From contig CAZEUG010000018.1 in NCBI GenBank assembly GCA_964515055.1, forward strand, positions 1 to 37,961: a stretch of 37,961 bases of DNA, written 5' to 3'. The notes under the pieces were generated by a model. That model did no database searches. It saw nothing but the letters and a program-made list of their open reading frames with translations, and was not told the DNA's origin. The stretch is from QAMX01 sp964515055 (GTDB lineage: Bacteria; Bacillota; Clostridia; Oscillospirales; QAMX01). Shown piece after piece: positions 31,078 through 37,961 of this stretch (its first letter is position 1; the number at the start of each line of letters is the position of its first letter). A program made the position numbers and the translations under genes.

Positions 31078-31114
31078 AAAGAAAAACGCTGCGGACGAAA
31101 AATCGTCCGCAGCG
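31078..31114 (-). terminator. Intrinsic terminator of tRNA-fMet
   Basis: A perfect 12-bp stem CGCTGCGGACGA (31087-31098) / TCGTCCGCAGCG (31103-31114) with a 4-base loop is followed on the minus strand by TTTTT, four bases after the tRNA. Confidence 0.93.
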
Positions 31115-31117
31115 AAG

Positions 31118-31195
<78 letters not shown>

Positions 31196-31227
31196 ATATC
31201 ACAGATGCTGTTCTGCATCACTCGTAT

Positions 31228-31256
31228 ATTATACACCACTGTACGGATTTTGTCAA
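31228..31256 (-). promoter_or_regulatory. Sigma-A promoter of tRNA-fMet
   Basis: On the minus strand TTGACA (31256-31251), a 17-base spacer and TATAAT (31233-31228) lie about 33 bases upstream of the tRNA. Confidence 0.95.
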
Positions 31257-31283
31257 GCCCCTTTTTCAAAAAAATCGGAAAAG

Positions 31284-31350
31284 CCGGAAAAGACCGATGT
31301 GCATCCGCACAATTTCCAGCACAAACCGGAAATTCCGGAAAAGACCCGAT
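31284..31350. repeat. Direct and inverted CCGGAA repeats in divergent promoter region
   Basis: CCGGAAAAGACCGAT (31284-31298) recurs as CCGGAAAAGACCCGAT (31335-31350). Between them CCGGAA-A-TTCCGG (31326-31338) is a perfect 6-bp inverted repeat. These lie between the divergent tRNA-fMet and DUF177 promoters and may be operator sites. Confidence 0.6.
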
Positions 31351-31368
31351 AAAAATGTTGTTTTCAGC

Positions 31369-31397
31369 TTGACAAACGGAGGAATTTGCGATATAAT
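31369..31397 (+). promoter_or_regulatory. Sigma-A promoter of DUF177-rpmF
   Basis: TTGACA (31369-31374), a 17-base spacer and TATAAT (31392-31397) give a perfect consensus promoter about 75 bases before the start codon. Confidence 0.95.
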
Positions 31398-31473
31398 TTG
31401 TTTTGTGCAATCTCTGAGAGGAGAATTTCTGCAAACAAAACTGGCCGAAGGAATCGGCCGAGAGGAATTCTGC

Positions 31474-31938
31474 ATGGTCATTCATCTGAAAGCGCTTTTG
31501 GACGGAAGAGTCGGTGAGCTTCGCTTTGAAGAAACCGAGGATCTGTCGGATTTTGAACTGTATGGGGTTCGGCCGTTTCAAAATGGCCTGAACGTTTGCG
31601 GCGTCATTCAAAAGCACACCGGGTTGATTACTCTGCAATTGTCGCTGACGGCGGTTCTGGACACGCTGTGCGCCAGCTGCGGAAAACCGATTCAGGTGCC
31701 GTTTCAGGTGGATGCGGAATATATGCTGGCAAAAACCATGTATGAAGACAATGACGAAATCCTCCTCTACGCAGACGATCAGCTCCCGTTGGATGATGTG
31801 GTGCATGACCTTGTCGCTTTGAACATGGATATGCGCCCCTTGTGCTCACCGGACTGCAAGGGCATCTGCTATCGCTGCGGCGCAAACCTGAATGACGGTT
31901 CGTGCAGCTGCGGAGCTTCAGCCGATTGCAACGCATAA
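31474..31938 (+). CDS. DUF177 (YceD-like) protein
   Basis: The 154-residue protein begins MVIHLKALLDG and has the YceD pattern. A beta-rich first half contains 'CASCGKPI', the middle is acidic ('YEDNDEILLYADDQLPLDDVV'), and the C-terminal Cys cluster 'CSPDCKGICYRCGANLN' probably binds zinc. DUF177 proteins are almost always encoded just before ribosomal protein bL32, as here (60-base gap), and in other bacteria the family is linked to rRNA or ribosome metabolism. AGAGGA is 8 bases upstream of ATG 31474. The open frame upstream runs through the promoter and the tRNA and is not coding. Confidence 0.92.
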   Translation: MVIHLKALLDGRVGELRFEETEDLSDFELYGVRPFQNGLNVCGVIQKHTGLITLQLSLTAVLDTLCASCGKPIQVPFQVDAEYMLAKTMYEDNDEILLYADDQLPLDDVVHDLVALNMDMRPLCSPDCKGICYRCGANLNDGSCSCGASADCNA

Positions 31939-31998
31939 CAGCAAAGACGCCCGCGCAAAAATGCAGCGGGTTTTACACAAACAGGAGGTGTAACTCAA

Positions 31999-32184
31999 AT
32001 GGCGGAACCGAAAAGAAAACACTCCAAGGCCAGACGTGACACGCGCCGGAATTCCCACTGGAAGATGACGCTGCCGTCGATTATCAAGTGCCCGCAGTGC
32101 GGCGCGGCACGGCTCCCGCACAGAATGTGCAAGGAATGCGGCTACTACAACGGCCGTGAGGTCGTCAAGGTCGAGGAAAAATAA
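31999..32184 (+). CDS. rpmF: Ribosomal protein bL32
   Basis: This 61-residue protein has the basic N-terminal 'KRKHSKARRDTRRNSHWK' and a zinc ribbon with CPQC (31-34) and CKEC (44-47), so this is the zinc-binding (C+) form of bL32. It is part of the 50S subunit. The start is behind AGGAGGTG. It is co-transcribed with the DUF177 gene upstream. Confidence 0.98.
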   Translation: MAEPKRKHSKARRDTRRNSHWKMTLPSIIKCPQCGAARLPHRMCKECGYYNGREVVKVEEK

Positions 32185-32204
32185 CCCGTTCTCCGTTGGG
32201 TTGA

Positions 32205-32253
32205 TAAGACAAACATTTCGGGGCGATAGATATATGCGCCCCTATTTGTCTTA
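32205..32253 (+). other. Long imperfect stem-loop between rpmF and the radical-SAM gene
   Basis: TAAGACAAA (32205-32213) pairs with TTTGTCTTA (32245-32253) and GGGGCG (32220-32225) with CGCCCC (32237-32242). No U-tract follows. It may be an RNA-processing or stability element separating the abundant rpmF message from the downstream gene. Confidence 0.6.
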
Positions 32254-32300
32254 CATGGATTTCGGTGCGTGTGGCAAAGAACAGGAGGAATCCGGCGTAC

Positions 32301-33614
32301 ATGGCATCCAAAATTATATCGGTGGACAAAAACAGTCCGGCTTTTCGCGCCGGGATTGCGGCGGGGGAAACGCTCCTCCGCATCAACGGCAACGAGATTC
32401 ACGACGTCCTGGACTACCGCTTTTACGCGGCAGATCCGGTGCTTGTCCTGGAACTTCAGGAGCCGTCCGGTGAGGAACGCTCTGTCCGCATTGTCAACCG
32501 CTCCTATCGGCCACTTGGGCTGAATTTTGAAACGTACCTGATGGACAGGCAGTCCCGGTGCCATAACAAATGCGTTTTCTGCTTCATTGACCAGCTGCCG
32601 GATGGAATGCGCGACAGCCTGTATTTCAAAGACGATGATATGCGGATGTCCTTCCTGATGGGCAACTATGTGACCCTGACGAACCTGACAACGGCAGATT
32701 TCGCAAAAATCAAGCAGATGCGCATCAGCCCGATCAACGTCTCCGTCCATGCGACGGATCCGGACGTTCGGCGCAAAATGTGTGGCAACCGTTTCGCGGG
32801 GGACTGCTATCGGATCATGCACGATCTGGCCGCTTCGGGCATTACCATGAACGCACAGATTGTGGTTTGCCCCGGCCTCAATGACGGCAAAATCCTGGAG
32901 CGAAGCCTGGATGACCTGATTCTGCTGCACCCGTATGTACAGTCCATCTCCGTTGTTCCGGTCGGCCTGACCCGATATCGGGAAGGGCTCTACCCGCTGG
33001 AACCGGTCACGCGGGAAAATGCCTGCGACATTCTGGATATCTGCGCGGTTCGGGCTGCTGCATCGCTGAAGCGCTGCGGCACCCGTATCGTTTTTCCTTC
33101 CGATGAACTGTACATCAAAGCCGGTCGCCCGCTGCCGTCCTATGAAGAATATGAGGACTTCACGCAGCTGGAAAACGGCGTCGGAATGCTGACCAGCCTG
33201 ATCACGGAGTTTGATGAAGCGCTGGCAGACGAGACGGAACCGTGCCCGCCGCAGTCCTTTTCCATTGCAACGGGAATGGCGGCTGCGCCGTATCTGAAGC
33301 AGCTGTCGGACAAATTCCTGCAAAAGCACCCGGACTGCTCCTGCCCCGTCTACGCGATTGAAAACCATTTCTTTGGCGAACAGATTACCGTGGCCGGTCT
33401 GGTGACCGGGCGCGACCTGATGAATCAGCTCAAGGGCAAGCCGCTCGGCAGCCGATTGCTGATTTCGCAGACGATGCTCCGCTATGACCATGCGGTCTTT
33501 CTGGACGATGTCACGCCGGAAGAGGTGGAACAGACGCTTCAGGTCAAGCTCGTTCCCGTTCCGAGTGACGGGTTTGCGCTGCTCGCCGCCATGCGCGATG
33601 AACAAATTCCCTGA
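32301..33614 (+). CDS. PDZ / radical SAM / DUF512 protein
   Basis: The 437-residue protein has an N-terminal PDZ-like domain (about 1-65). The Cys motif RCHNKCVFCFIDQLP (86-100; Cys87, Cys91, Cys94) would bind a 4Fe-4S cluster and SAM. The DUF512 domain follows and ends 'LLISQTMLRYDHAVFLDD'. This combination is a conserved clostridial protein usually encoded next to der, as here. Its reaction is unknown. The start at MASKIISVD follows AGGAGGAA; an in-frame GTG at 32265 is less likely. It is 63 bases upstream of der. Confidence 0.94.
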   Translation: MASKIISVDKNSPAFRAGIAAGETLLRINGNEIHDVLDYRFYAADPVLVLELQEPSGEERSVRIVNRSYRPLGLNFETYLMDRQSRCHNKCVFCFIDQLPDGMRDSLYFKDDDMRMSFLMGNYVTLTNLTTADFAKIKQMRISPINVSVHATDPDVRRKMCGNRFAGDCYRIMHDLAASGITMNAQIVVCPGLNDGKILERSLDDLILLHPYVQSISVVPVGLTRYREGLYPLEPVTRENACDILDICAVRAAASLKRCGTRIVFPSDELYIKAGRPLPSYEEYEDFTQLENGVGMLTSLITEFDEALADETEPCPPQSFSIATGMAAAPYLKQLSDKFLQKHPDCSCPVYAIENHFFGEQITVAGLVTGRDLMNQLKGKPLGSRLLISQTMLRYDHAVFLDDVTPEEVEQTLQVKLVPVPSDGFALLAAMRDEQIP

Positions 33615-33677
33615 TTGAATCATGACAGATTGTTCCGGGCGAGGATGCCCGGTCAGAAAGGCTCAGGTTGACAGACG

Positions 33678-35015
33678 ATGCAAAAGCCAATCATTGCCAT
33701 TGTCGGCCGCCCGAACGTCGGGAAGTCGATGCTTTTTAATAAATTGACGGGCTCACGCAGCTCCATCGTGGAAGATACGCCGGGTGTCACCCGGGATCGA
33801 CTGTATGGCGATGGGGAGTGGCGTGGCCGTTCCTTCAAAGTCGTAGATACCGGCGGGATTGAGCCGCGTGCCGACAGCGAGATTCTGCAGTTTATGCGGA
33901 TGCAGGCAGAAATTGCCATCGAAAACGCGGACGTGGTCATTTTCGTCACAGATCTGCAGACCGGCGTCACCGCGTCGGACAGCGAAGTGGCAGCCATGCT
34001 GCAGCGCTCCGGCCGCCCGGTGGTGCTCTGCGTCAACAAAGTCGATACACTGGGCGCACCGCCGCCGGAACTGTACGAATTTTATAACCTGGGTCTGGGC
34101 GACCCCATGCCCGTTTCCTCCCTGCACGGCCACGGTACCGGCGACCTGCTGGACGCCTGCTTTGACCATTTCCCGCCGGCCGGTGAGGACGAGGAGGACA
34201 GCGGCTTTGTTCGCGTTGCCATTGTTGGCCGCCCGAACGTCGGAAAGTCCAGCCTGGTCAATACCGTTCTGGGCGAAAACCGCGTCATTGTCAGCAACAT
34301 TCCCGGCACCACGCGTGACAGCGTGGATGCCTCGTTCGAAAATTCGTTTGGCCGCTTCTGCTTCGTGGACACCGCCGGAATCCGCCGGAAAGCCCGGGTG
34401 GAGGAAGCCATCGAGAAATACAGCGTCCTGCGCGCCATGATGGCCATTGACCGCGCCGACGTCTGCGTGATCATGATCAACGCAGAGGACGGCGTGACCG
34501 AACAGGATACGCGCATCGCCGGTATGGTGCATGACCGGGGCAAAGCCTCTGTCATTGCGGTGAACAAGTGGGATGCGGTTGAAAAAACAACCGGTACCAT
34601 GGAGAAAATGCGCGAAAAGGTGCGCGCAGACCTCTCGTATATGACCTATGCGCCGATTGTATTCATTTCGGCGAAAACGGGCGCACGGCTGGCGGGGCTG
34701 TTTGAAAACATCCTCCATGCCAACGAAGAATCGCAGCGCCGCATTCCGACCGGTCTGCTCAACGATATGCTCAATGACGCAACGGCCAGAGTCCAGCCGC
34801 CGACAGATCGCGGCAAGCGCCTCAAAATTTATTACATGACGCAGGTTTCTGTTCGCCCCCCTGCATTTGTCCTGTTCTGCAACGACAAGGAACTGTTCCA
34901 TTTTTCCTACCTGCGCTATCTTGAAAATCGCCTGCGCGATGTCTTTGGTTTCGGCGGTACGCCCATCAAGATGATCGTGCGGGAAAAGACAGAAAATGAT
35001 GAGCTCCACACCTGA
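33678..35015 (+). CDS. der: Ribosome assembly GTPase Der (EngA)
   Basis: This 445-residue protein has two GTPase domains in tandem, each with a GRPNVGKS P-loop (first at 10-17, second near 185). The switch motifs are DTPGVTRDR and NIPGTTRDS, with DTGG / DTAG and guanine motifs NKVD / NKWD. A C-terminal KH-like domain binds RNA. Der acts late in 50S subunit assembly. Length is normal. It is downstream of the DUF512 protein and 38 bases upstream of plsY, an arrangement common in Clostridia. Confidence 0.98.
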   Translation: MQKPIIAIVGRPNVGKSMLFNKLTGSRSSIVEDTPGVTRDRLYGDGEWRGRSFKVVDTGGIEPRADSEILQFMRMQAEIAIENADVVIFVTDLQTGVTASDSEVAAMLQRSGRPVVLCVNKVDTLGAPPPELYEFYNLGLGDPMPVSSLHGHGTGDLLDACFDHFPPAGEDEEDSGFVRVAIVGRPNVGKSSLVNTVLGENRVIVSNIPGTTRDSVDASFENSFGRFCFVDTAGIRRKARVEEAIEKYSVLRAMMAIDRADVCVIMINAEDGVTEQDTRIAGMVHDRGKASVIAVNKWDAVEKTTGTMEKMREKVRADLSYMTYAPIVFISAKTGARLAGLFENILHANEESQRRIPTGLLNDMLNDATARVQPPTDRGKRLKIYYMTQVSVRPPAFVLFCNDKELFHFSYLRYLENRLRDVFGFGGTPIKMIVREKTENDELHT

Positions 35016-35053
35016 CCACAGGCTGGACGCGCAAGAATGGGGATTTCTACACC

Positions 35054-35773
35054 ATGAATGTGATTCAAACCGTTTCGGCCTGGTTTGTCGGGCTGGATCC
35101 ATGGTTTCAGCTGCCGATGATCGCGCTGATTTCATACCTGCTCGGGAGCATCAATACATCCATCATTGTTTCCAGAGTGAGCCTGAAAAAGGACATCCGT
35201 GACTACGGCAGCGGAAACGCCGGCTTCACGAACGCCATCCGTTCCATGGGCTTGAAGCGCGGCCTGATCGTGCTGCTCGGGGATGTTGGAAAGTGTGCGG
35301 CAGCCATCCTGATCGGCCAGCTGCTCTACTGTGGCAATATGAACTTCAATGCGGGCGCCGGTGGCCGTCTGCTGGCGGGCGCTTTCGTCTTCCTGGGGCA
35401 TATCTATCCGGTCTTCTTTGGCTTCCGGGGCGGGAAGGGCGTGCTGACGCTCGGAACAACCATGCTGATGTACGACTGGCGTATTTTCCTGATCGGCTTC
35501 GGCGTGTTCCTGATCATTTCCATCCTGACCCATTATATCTCGCTGGGCTCCATCTGTGGCTCGCTGACGCTGCCGGTCATGGTTTACCTGTTTTCACAGA
35601 CGTCCATGACGGAGCTGGAAATGTCGCTGGGCTATACTGTTGTCGCGGCGTCTATGTGCGGTCTGGTCGTTTTCAAGCACCGCGCCAATATCGTCCGCCT
35701 GCTCCATGGGACGGAATCCAAATTCAGCTTCAAGGGAAAAGCGCTGATGGAAAAAGCCGATGATCAGCTCTGA
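35054..35773 (+). CDS. plsY: Glycerol-3-phosphate acyltransferase PlsY
   Basis: The 239-residue membrane protein has five or more helices and the three PlsY motifs: 'LLGSINTSIIVSR', 'GSGNAGFTNAIRSMG' (family SGNxGATN) and 'GHIYPVFFGFRGGKGV'. It transfers an acyl group from acyl-phosphate to glycerol-3-phosphate, the first step of phospholipid synthesis. The usual Ala-Thr of the second motif reads Phe-Thr here, a mild deviation. It is slightly longer than average because of a C-terminal basic tail. It is the last gene before a tRNA-Leu with its own promoter. Confidence 0.95.
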   Translation: MNVIQTVSAWFVGLDPWFQLPMIALISYLLGSINTSIIVSRVSLKKDIRDYGSGNAGFTNAIRSMGLKRGLIVLLGDVGKCAAAILIGQLLYCGNMNFNAGAGGRLLAGAFVFLGHIYPVFFGFRGGKGVLTLGTTMLMYDWRIFLIGFGVFLIISILTHYISLGSICGSLTLPVMVYLFSQTSMTELEMSLGYTVVAASMCGLVVFKHRANIVRLLHGTESKFSFKGKALMEKADDQL

Positions 35774-35779
35774 ATCTAC

Positions 35780-35808
35780 TTGACAAACACCACTTTTTCG
35801 CGTATAAT
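35780..35808 (+). promoter_or_regulatory. Sigma-A promoter of tRNA-Leu
   Basis: TTGACA (35780-35785), a 17-base spacer and TATAAT (35803-35808) lie 23 bases before the tRNA. Confidence 0.95.
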
Positions 35809-35831
35809 AAATAAGCGCTGTTCCCACAGAT

Positions 35832-35919
35832 GCCGGTGTGTTGGAATTGGCAGACGAGGCGGACTCAAAATCCGTTGGGCTAATACCCCGTGCGGGTTCG
35901 ACCCCCGCCACCGGCACCA
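35832..35919 (+). tRNA. tRNA-Leu (CAA)
   Basis: The 88-base RNA has the class II long variable arm (TTGGGCTAATACCCCGTG region), acceptor stem GCCGGTG/CACCGGC, discriminator A73 and an encoded CCA (35917-35919). The anticodon loop CTCAAAA gives anticodon CAA, and the T-loop is GTTCGACCC. It reads UUG codons. Confidence 0.97.
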
Positions 35920-35922
35920 CGA

Positions 35923-35963
35923 AAAAAAGCATCCTTTGTCCACCGGACGAAGGATGCTTTTTT
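35923..35963 (+). terminator. Intrinsic terminator of tRNA-Leu
   Basis: AAAAAGCATCCTT pairs with AAGGATGCTTTTT around a GTCC-rich loop and ends in a T run (35958-35963). Confidence 0.9.
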
Positions 35964-35966
35964 CAA

Positions 35967-36282
35967 TGATATACACTTTACAGATGTGGGAGCACGCGCC
36001 GTTATGCCCTATATCACACGAGCGCTGGCCCGGTTCGCCCCGGTGCTGTTTTTCCAGACCGATCAGCCGTCTGTCCTCATGGACGAGGCACAGAAAGCCC
36101 CGGAGCTGTTCGAGCAGATCAAGGCAATCTGTGAGGAGAGCGACGAAACAGAGCTGATCTGGCTGACCGGCTCCCAACAGTACAGGATGATGGAGCAGGT
36201 GCCTGAAAAACGGATTCCGTCTCCATTCGAAAAGCATCTCTGCGGAGGTGCTTTTTGTTTGCCGAAAACCGGAAACAGGTGA
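35967..36282 (+). pseudogene. Remnant of an AAA_14/DUF4143-type ATPase
   Basis: The frame encodes 'APVLFFQTDQPSVLMDEAQKAPELFEQIKAI' and 'LIWLTGSQQYRMMEQV'. These match the Walker B (IDExQxAPELF) and sensor (LTGSQ) blocks of the AAA_14 ATPases that carry a C-terminal DUF4143. The P-loop part, the 'SxSLAGR' continuation and the whole C-terminal half are missing; after the sensor the sequence diverges and soon stops. No ribosome-binding site or proper start is seen. It lies directly behind tRNA-Leu and looks like a decayed internal fragment. Confidence 0.75.
36230..36257 (+). terminator. Intrinsic terminator-like hairpin in the ATPase remnant
   Basis: AAAAGCATCTC (36230-36240) pairs with GAGGTGCTTTT (36245-36255, one G-T pair) and runs into TTTTTG. 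It lies within the open frame of the ATPase remnant, supporting its non-functional state. Confidence 0.7.
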
Positions 36283-36340
36283 AAATGTTCCCAACACAGC
36301 GCGGAAAACTGCGAACGTTCAGACATTGAAACGCGCTTTA

Positions 36341-36349
36341 TGGTATAAT
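36341..36349 (+). promoter_or_regulatory. Extended -10 promoter of alcohol dehydrogenase gene
   Basis: TGGTATAAT (36341-36349) has the extended -10 TGn motif. No good -35 hexamer is seen at the proper distance. It predicts a leader of about 85 bases. Confidence 0.65.
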
Positions 36350-36440
36350 AAAGATACTTCCACACGCCTTGCACGGATACGCAGCGCCTGCAATCGGACA
36401 GGCTGCGTGCCGGGATTTTTGATCAAATGGAGAACCGCCT

Positions 36441-37475
36441 ATGAAAGCCTGCACCTATCTCGAACACGGCCGCTTTGCCCTGACAGACAAGCCGAAGCCG
36501 GAAATCATGGACGCGCGGGACGCCATCGTCCGCGTGACGCTCAGCTCGATTTGCACAAGCGACCTGCATATCAAGCATGGGTCTGTGCCGCGAGCTGTCC
36601 CCGGCATCACTGTCGGCCATGAAATGGTCGGCATCGTGGAGGAAGTCGGTGCAGCAGTCACAAACGTCCGCCCCGGTGACCGCGTAACGGTGAATGTAGA
36701 GACGTTCTGCGGCGAATGCTTCTTCTGCCGGCACGGCTATGTGAACAACTGCACCGATGAAAACGGCGGCTGGGCACTCGGTTGCCGCATCGATGGCGGA
36801 CAGGCGGAGTTTGTCCGCGTACCATATGCCGATCAGGGACTGAACAAAATTCCCGACCGCGTGACCGATGAACAGGCGCTGTTTGTCGGCGATATTCTGG
36901 CAACCGGCTTCTGGGCGGCGCGCATTTCCGAAATCACAAGTGAGGACACCGTCCTCATCATTGGCGCCGGGCCGACTGGCATCTGCACGCTGCTGTGCGT
37001 TATGCTGAAAGCACCAAAACGCATCATCGTCTGCGAAAAAGATCCGGCAAGGGCGCAGCTTGTCCGGGCGCATTACCCCGAAGTGCTCCTCTGCCAGCCG
37101 GAGGAATGCGCGGCGTTTGTCCGTGCCAACTCCGATCACGGCGGCGCGGATGTGGTGCTGGAAGTGGCAGGAGCGAGGGATACCTTCCGGCTTGCATGGC
37201 AGTGCGCCAGACCGAACGCCATTGTGACGGTGGTGGCGCTCTATGACGAGGCGCAGACGCTCCCGCTGCCCGATATGTATGGCAAAAACCTGACCTTCAA
37301 GACCGGTGGCGTGGACGGCTGCGACTGCGCGGAGATTCTGAGCCTGATTGAACAGGGTAAAATTGACACGACACCGCTGATCACCCACCGTTTTCGCCTG
37401 ACGGATATCGAAGAAGCGTACTGCATTTTTGAAAACCGCCTGGACGGTGTCATCAAGATTGCGGTCACGGAATAA
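36441..37475 (+). CDS. Zinc-dependent alcohol/polyol dehydrogenase (MDR family)
   Basis: This 344-residue protein has catalytic zinc ligands Cys38 (in 'ICTSD') and the GHE motif (His60, Glu61), plus Asp151 nearby. The structural-zinc loop has Cys90, Cys93, Cys96 and Cys104. The NAD(P)-binding motif GAGPTG is at 175-180. It resembles bacterial alcohol, threonine or sorbitol dehydrogenases; the substrate is unclear. GGAG lies about 9 bases before ATG 36441. The following gene, a cyclase-family hydrolase, is 44 bases downstream in the same direction, which suggests co-transcription. Confidence 0.93.
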   Translation: MKACTYLEHGRFALTDKPKPEIMDARDAIVRVTLSSICTSDLHIKHGSVPRAVPGITVGHEMVGIVEEVGAAVTNVRPGDRVTVNVETFCGECFFCRHGYVNNCTDENGGWALGCRIDGGQAEFVRVPYADQGLNKIPDRVTDEQALFVGDILATGFWAARISEITSEDTVLIIGAGPTGICTLLCVMLKAPKRIIVCEKDPARAQLVRAHYPEVLLCQPEECAAFVRANSDHGGADVVLEVAGARDTFRLAWQCARPNAIVTVVALYDEAQTLPLPDMYGKNLTFKTGGVDGCDCAEILSLIEQGKIDTTPLITHRFRLTDIEEAYCIFENRLDGVIKIAVTE

Positions 37476-37519
37476 CCGCTTTGTGAAGCTCGGCAGAATT
37501 TGCAGCGGAGAATGAAGCA

Positions 37520-37961
37520 ATGAAAATTTACGATATTTCCCAGGAGATTTTTGGCTGTCAAGTGTATCCTGGTGCCCCGAAACCAGAGAAAACAGTGCTG
37601 AAATCAATGAAAAAGGGTGAAGTATATAATTTGACAGCCTTTCATATGTGCGCACACAGCGGCACCCATATCGATGCGCCATTCCATTTTATGAAGGATG
37701 GCAAAACGGTGGAAGCAATCTGCCTGGAAGCATTTGTGGGACTGGCTTATGTGGCAGAACACCACGGGATTGTCACGGGCGACAACGCTGCAAAAATCAT
37801 TGAAAAGGTAAAAAAACAGAACCCGGAAGCGACAAAGAGGCTTTTGATCAAAGGAAATGTTGAAGTATCATTGGAGGCCGCTCAGGTATTTGCAGCCTCA
37901 GATATGTTGCTTTTGGGAAATGAACCCCAGACAATCGGACCGCAAAATGCACCAATGGCAG
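37520..37961 (+). CDS. Cyclase-family (kynurenine formamidase-like) metal hydrolase, truncated by window end
   Basis: The frame is open to the last base, giving 147 residues. It begins 'MKIYDISQEIF' and contains the family's metal motif HSGTHIDAPFH (46-56; His46, His50, Asp52, His56). Relatives include KynB-type arylformamidases and isatin hydrolases, which cleave amide or lactam bonds. The start has GGAG 9 bases upstream. Codon usage is visibly richer in A and T (many AAA, GAA, ATT) than in neighbouring genes, which may mean a different origin. The C-terminal part with the second conserved Glu/His lies beyond the window. Confidence 0.87.
   Translation, partial: MKIYDISQEIFGCQVYPGAPKPEKTVLKSMKKGEVYNLTAFHMCAHSGTHIDAPFHFMKDGKTVEAICLEAFVGLAYVAEHHGIVTGDNAAKIIEKVKKQNPEATKRLLIKGNVEVSLEAAQVFAASDMLLLGNEPQTIGPQNAPMA

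Noticed and set aside
31284..31350. Repeats considered as a CRISPR array
   Set aside because: There are only two imperfect copies of a 15-16 base word and no regular spacers or cas genes. No CRISPR array is seen in the window.
32145..33623. Minus-strand open frame opposite the radical-SAM gene
   Set aside because: It overlaps rpmF and a clear DUF512 protein in antisense and has no recognisable domain.

Overview
The window looks like chromosomal DNA of a moderately GC-rich anaerobic Clostridia, probably a gut Oscillospiraceae/Ruminococcaceae type. This rests on clostridial-style strong ribosome-binding sites, near-perfect sigma-A promoters, Firmicutes-type gene neighbours (a YceD-like DUF177 gene with rpmF, a PDZ/radical-SAM protein with der and plsY), a peptide/glycan-scavenging gene content and the absence of outer-membrane genes. 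Genus is not assigned.

Region by region. (1) 1-4440, plus strand: a glycan-utilisation operon with the 3' end of a GH27-like alpha-galactosidase, a DUF4091/GH123-like glycosidase, a Gfo/Idh/MocA oxidoreductase and a CE15-like esterase, closed by a perfect bidirectional terminator. (2) 4452-8996, minus strand: an ECF sigma factor, its anti-sigma partner, a DUF4358-like lipoprotein, a terminator, then an MBOAT acyltransferase and a DHHW-family partner. This looks like a surface-polymer O-acetylation module beside a cell-envelope regulatory module. (3) 9386-18994, plus strand: an oligopeptide (Opp/Dpp-type) ABC importer operon driven by a consensus promoter. Four of its five subunits are much larger than the family norm, and both ATPases carry large internal insertions at different sites. 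A small DUF3899-like membrane protein follows.

(4) 19001-20947: a divergently arranged MBL-fold hydrolase (minus) and nitroreductase (plus). (5) 21384-27596, minus strand: two small co-oriented membrane/coiled-coil genes, then a catabolic cluster of a PHP hydrolase, a beta-propeller putative glycosidase, a GH78-like rhamnosidase and an AraC regulator. (6) 27647-30831, plus strand and divergent from the AraC gene: SDR, a type I dehydroquinate-dehydratase-like protein, an MBL protein and a quinone-oxidoreductase-like protein, in very tight translational arrangement. Regions 5 and 6 together suggest use of a plant glycoside or its aglycone (inference).

(7) 31078-35966: housekeeping DNA with tRNA-fMet (minus), DUF177-rpmF, the PDZ/radical-SAM DUF512 protein, der, plsY and tRNA-Leu(CAA). 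(8) 35967-37961: an AAA_14-type ATPase remnant next to the tRNA, a zinc alcohol dehydrogenase, and a truncated, AT-richer cyclase-family gene running off the end.

The most unusual content is the enlarged ABC importer. Second is the ECF-associated envelope cluster with a recognisable autoregulatory promoter, and third the rhamnosidase/AroD-like divergent locus.
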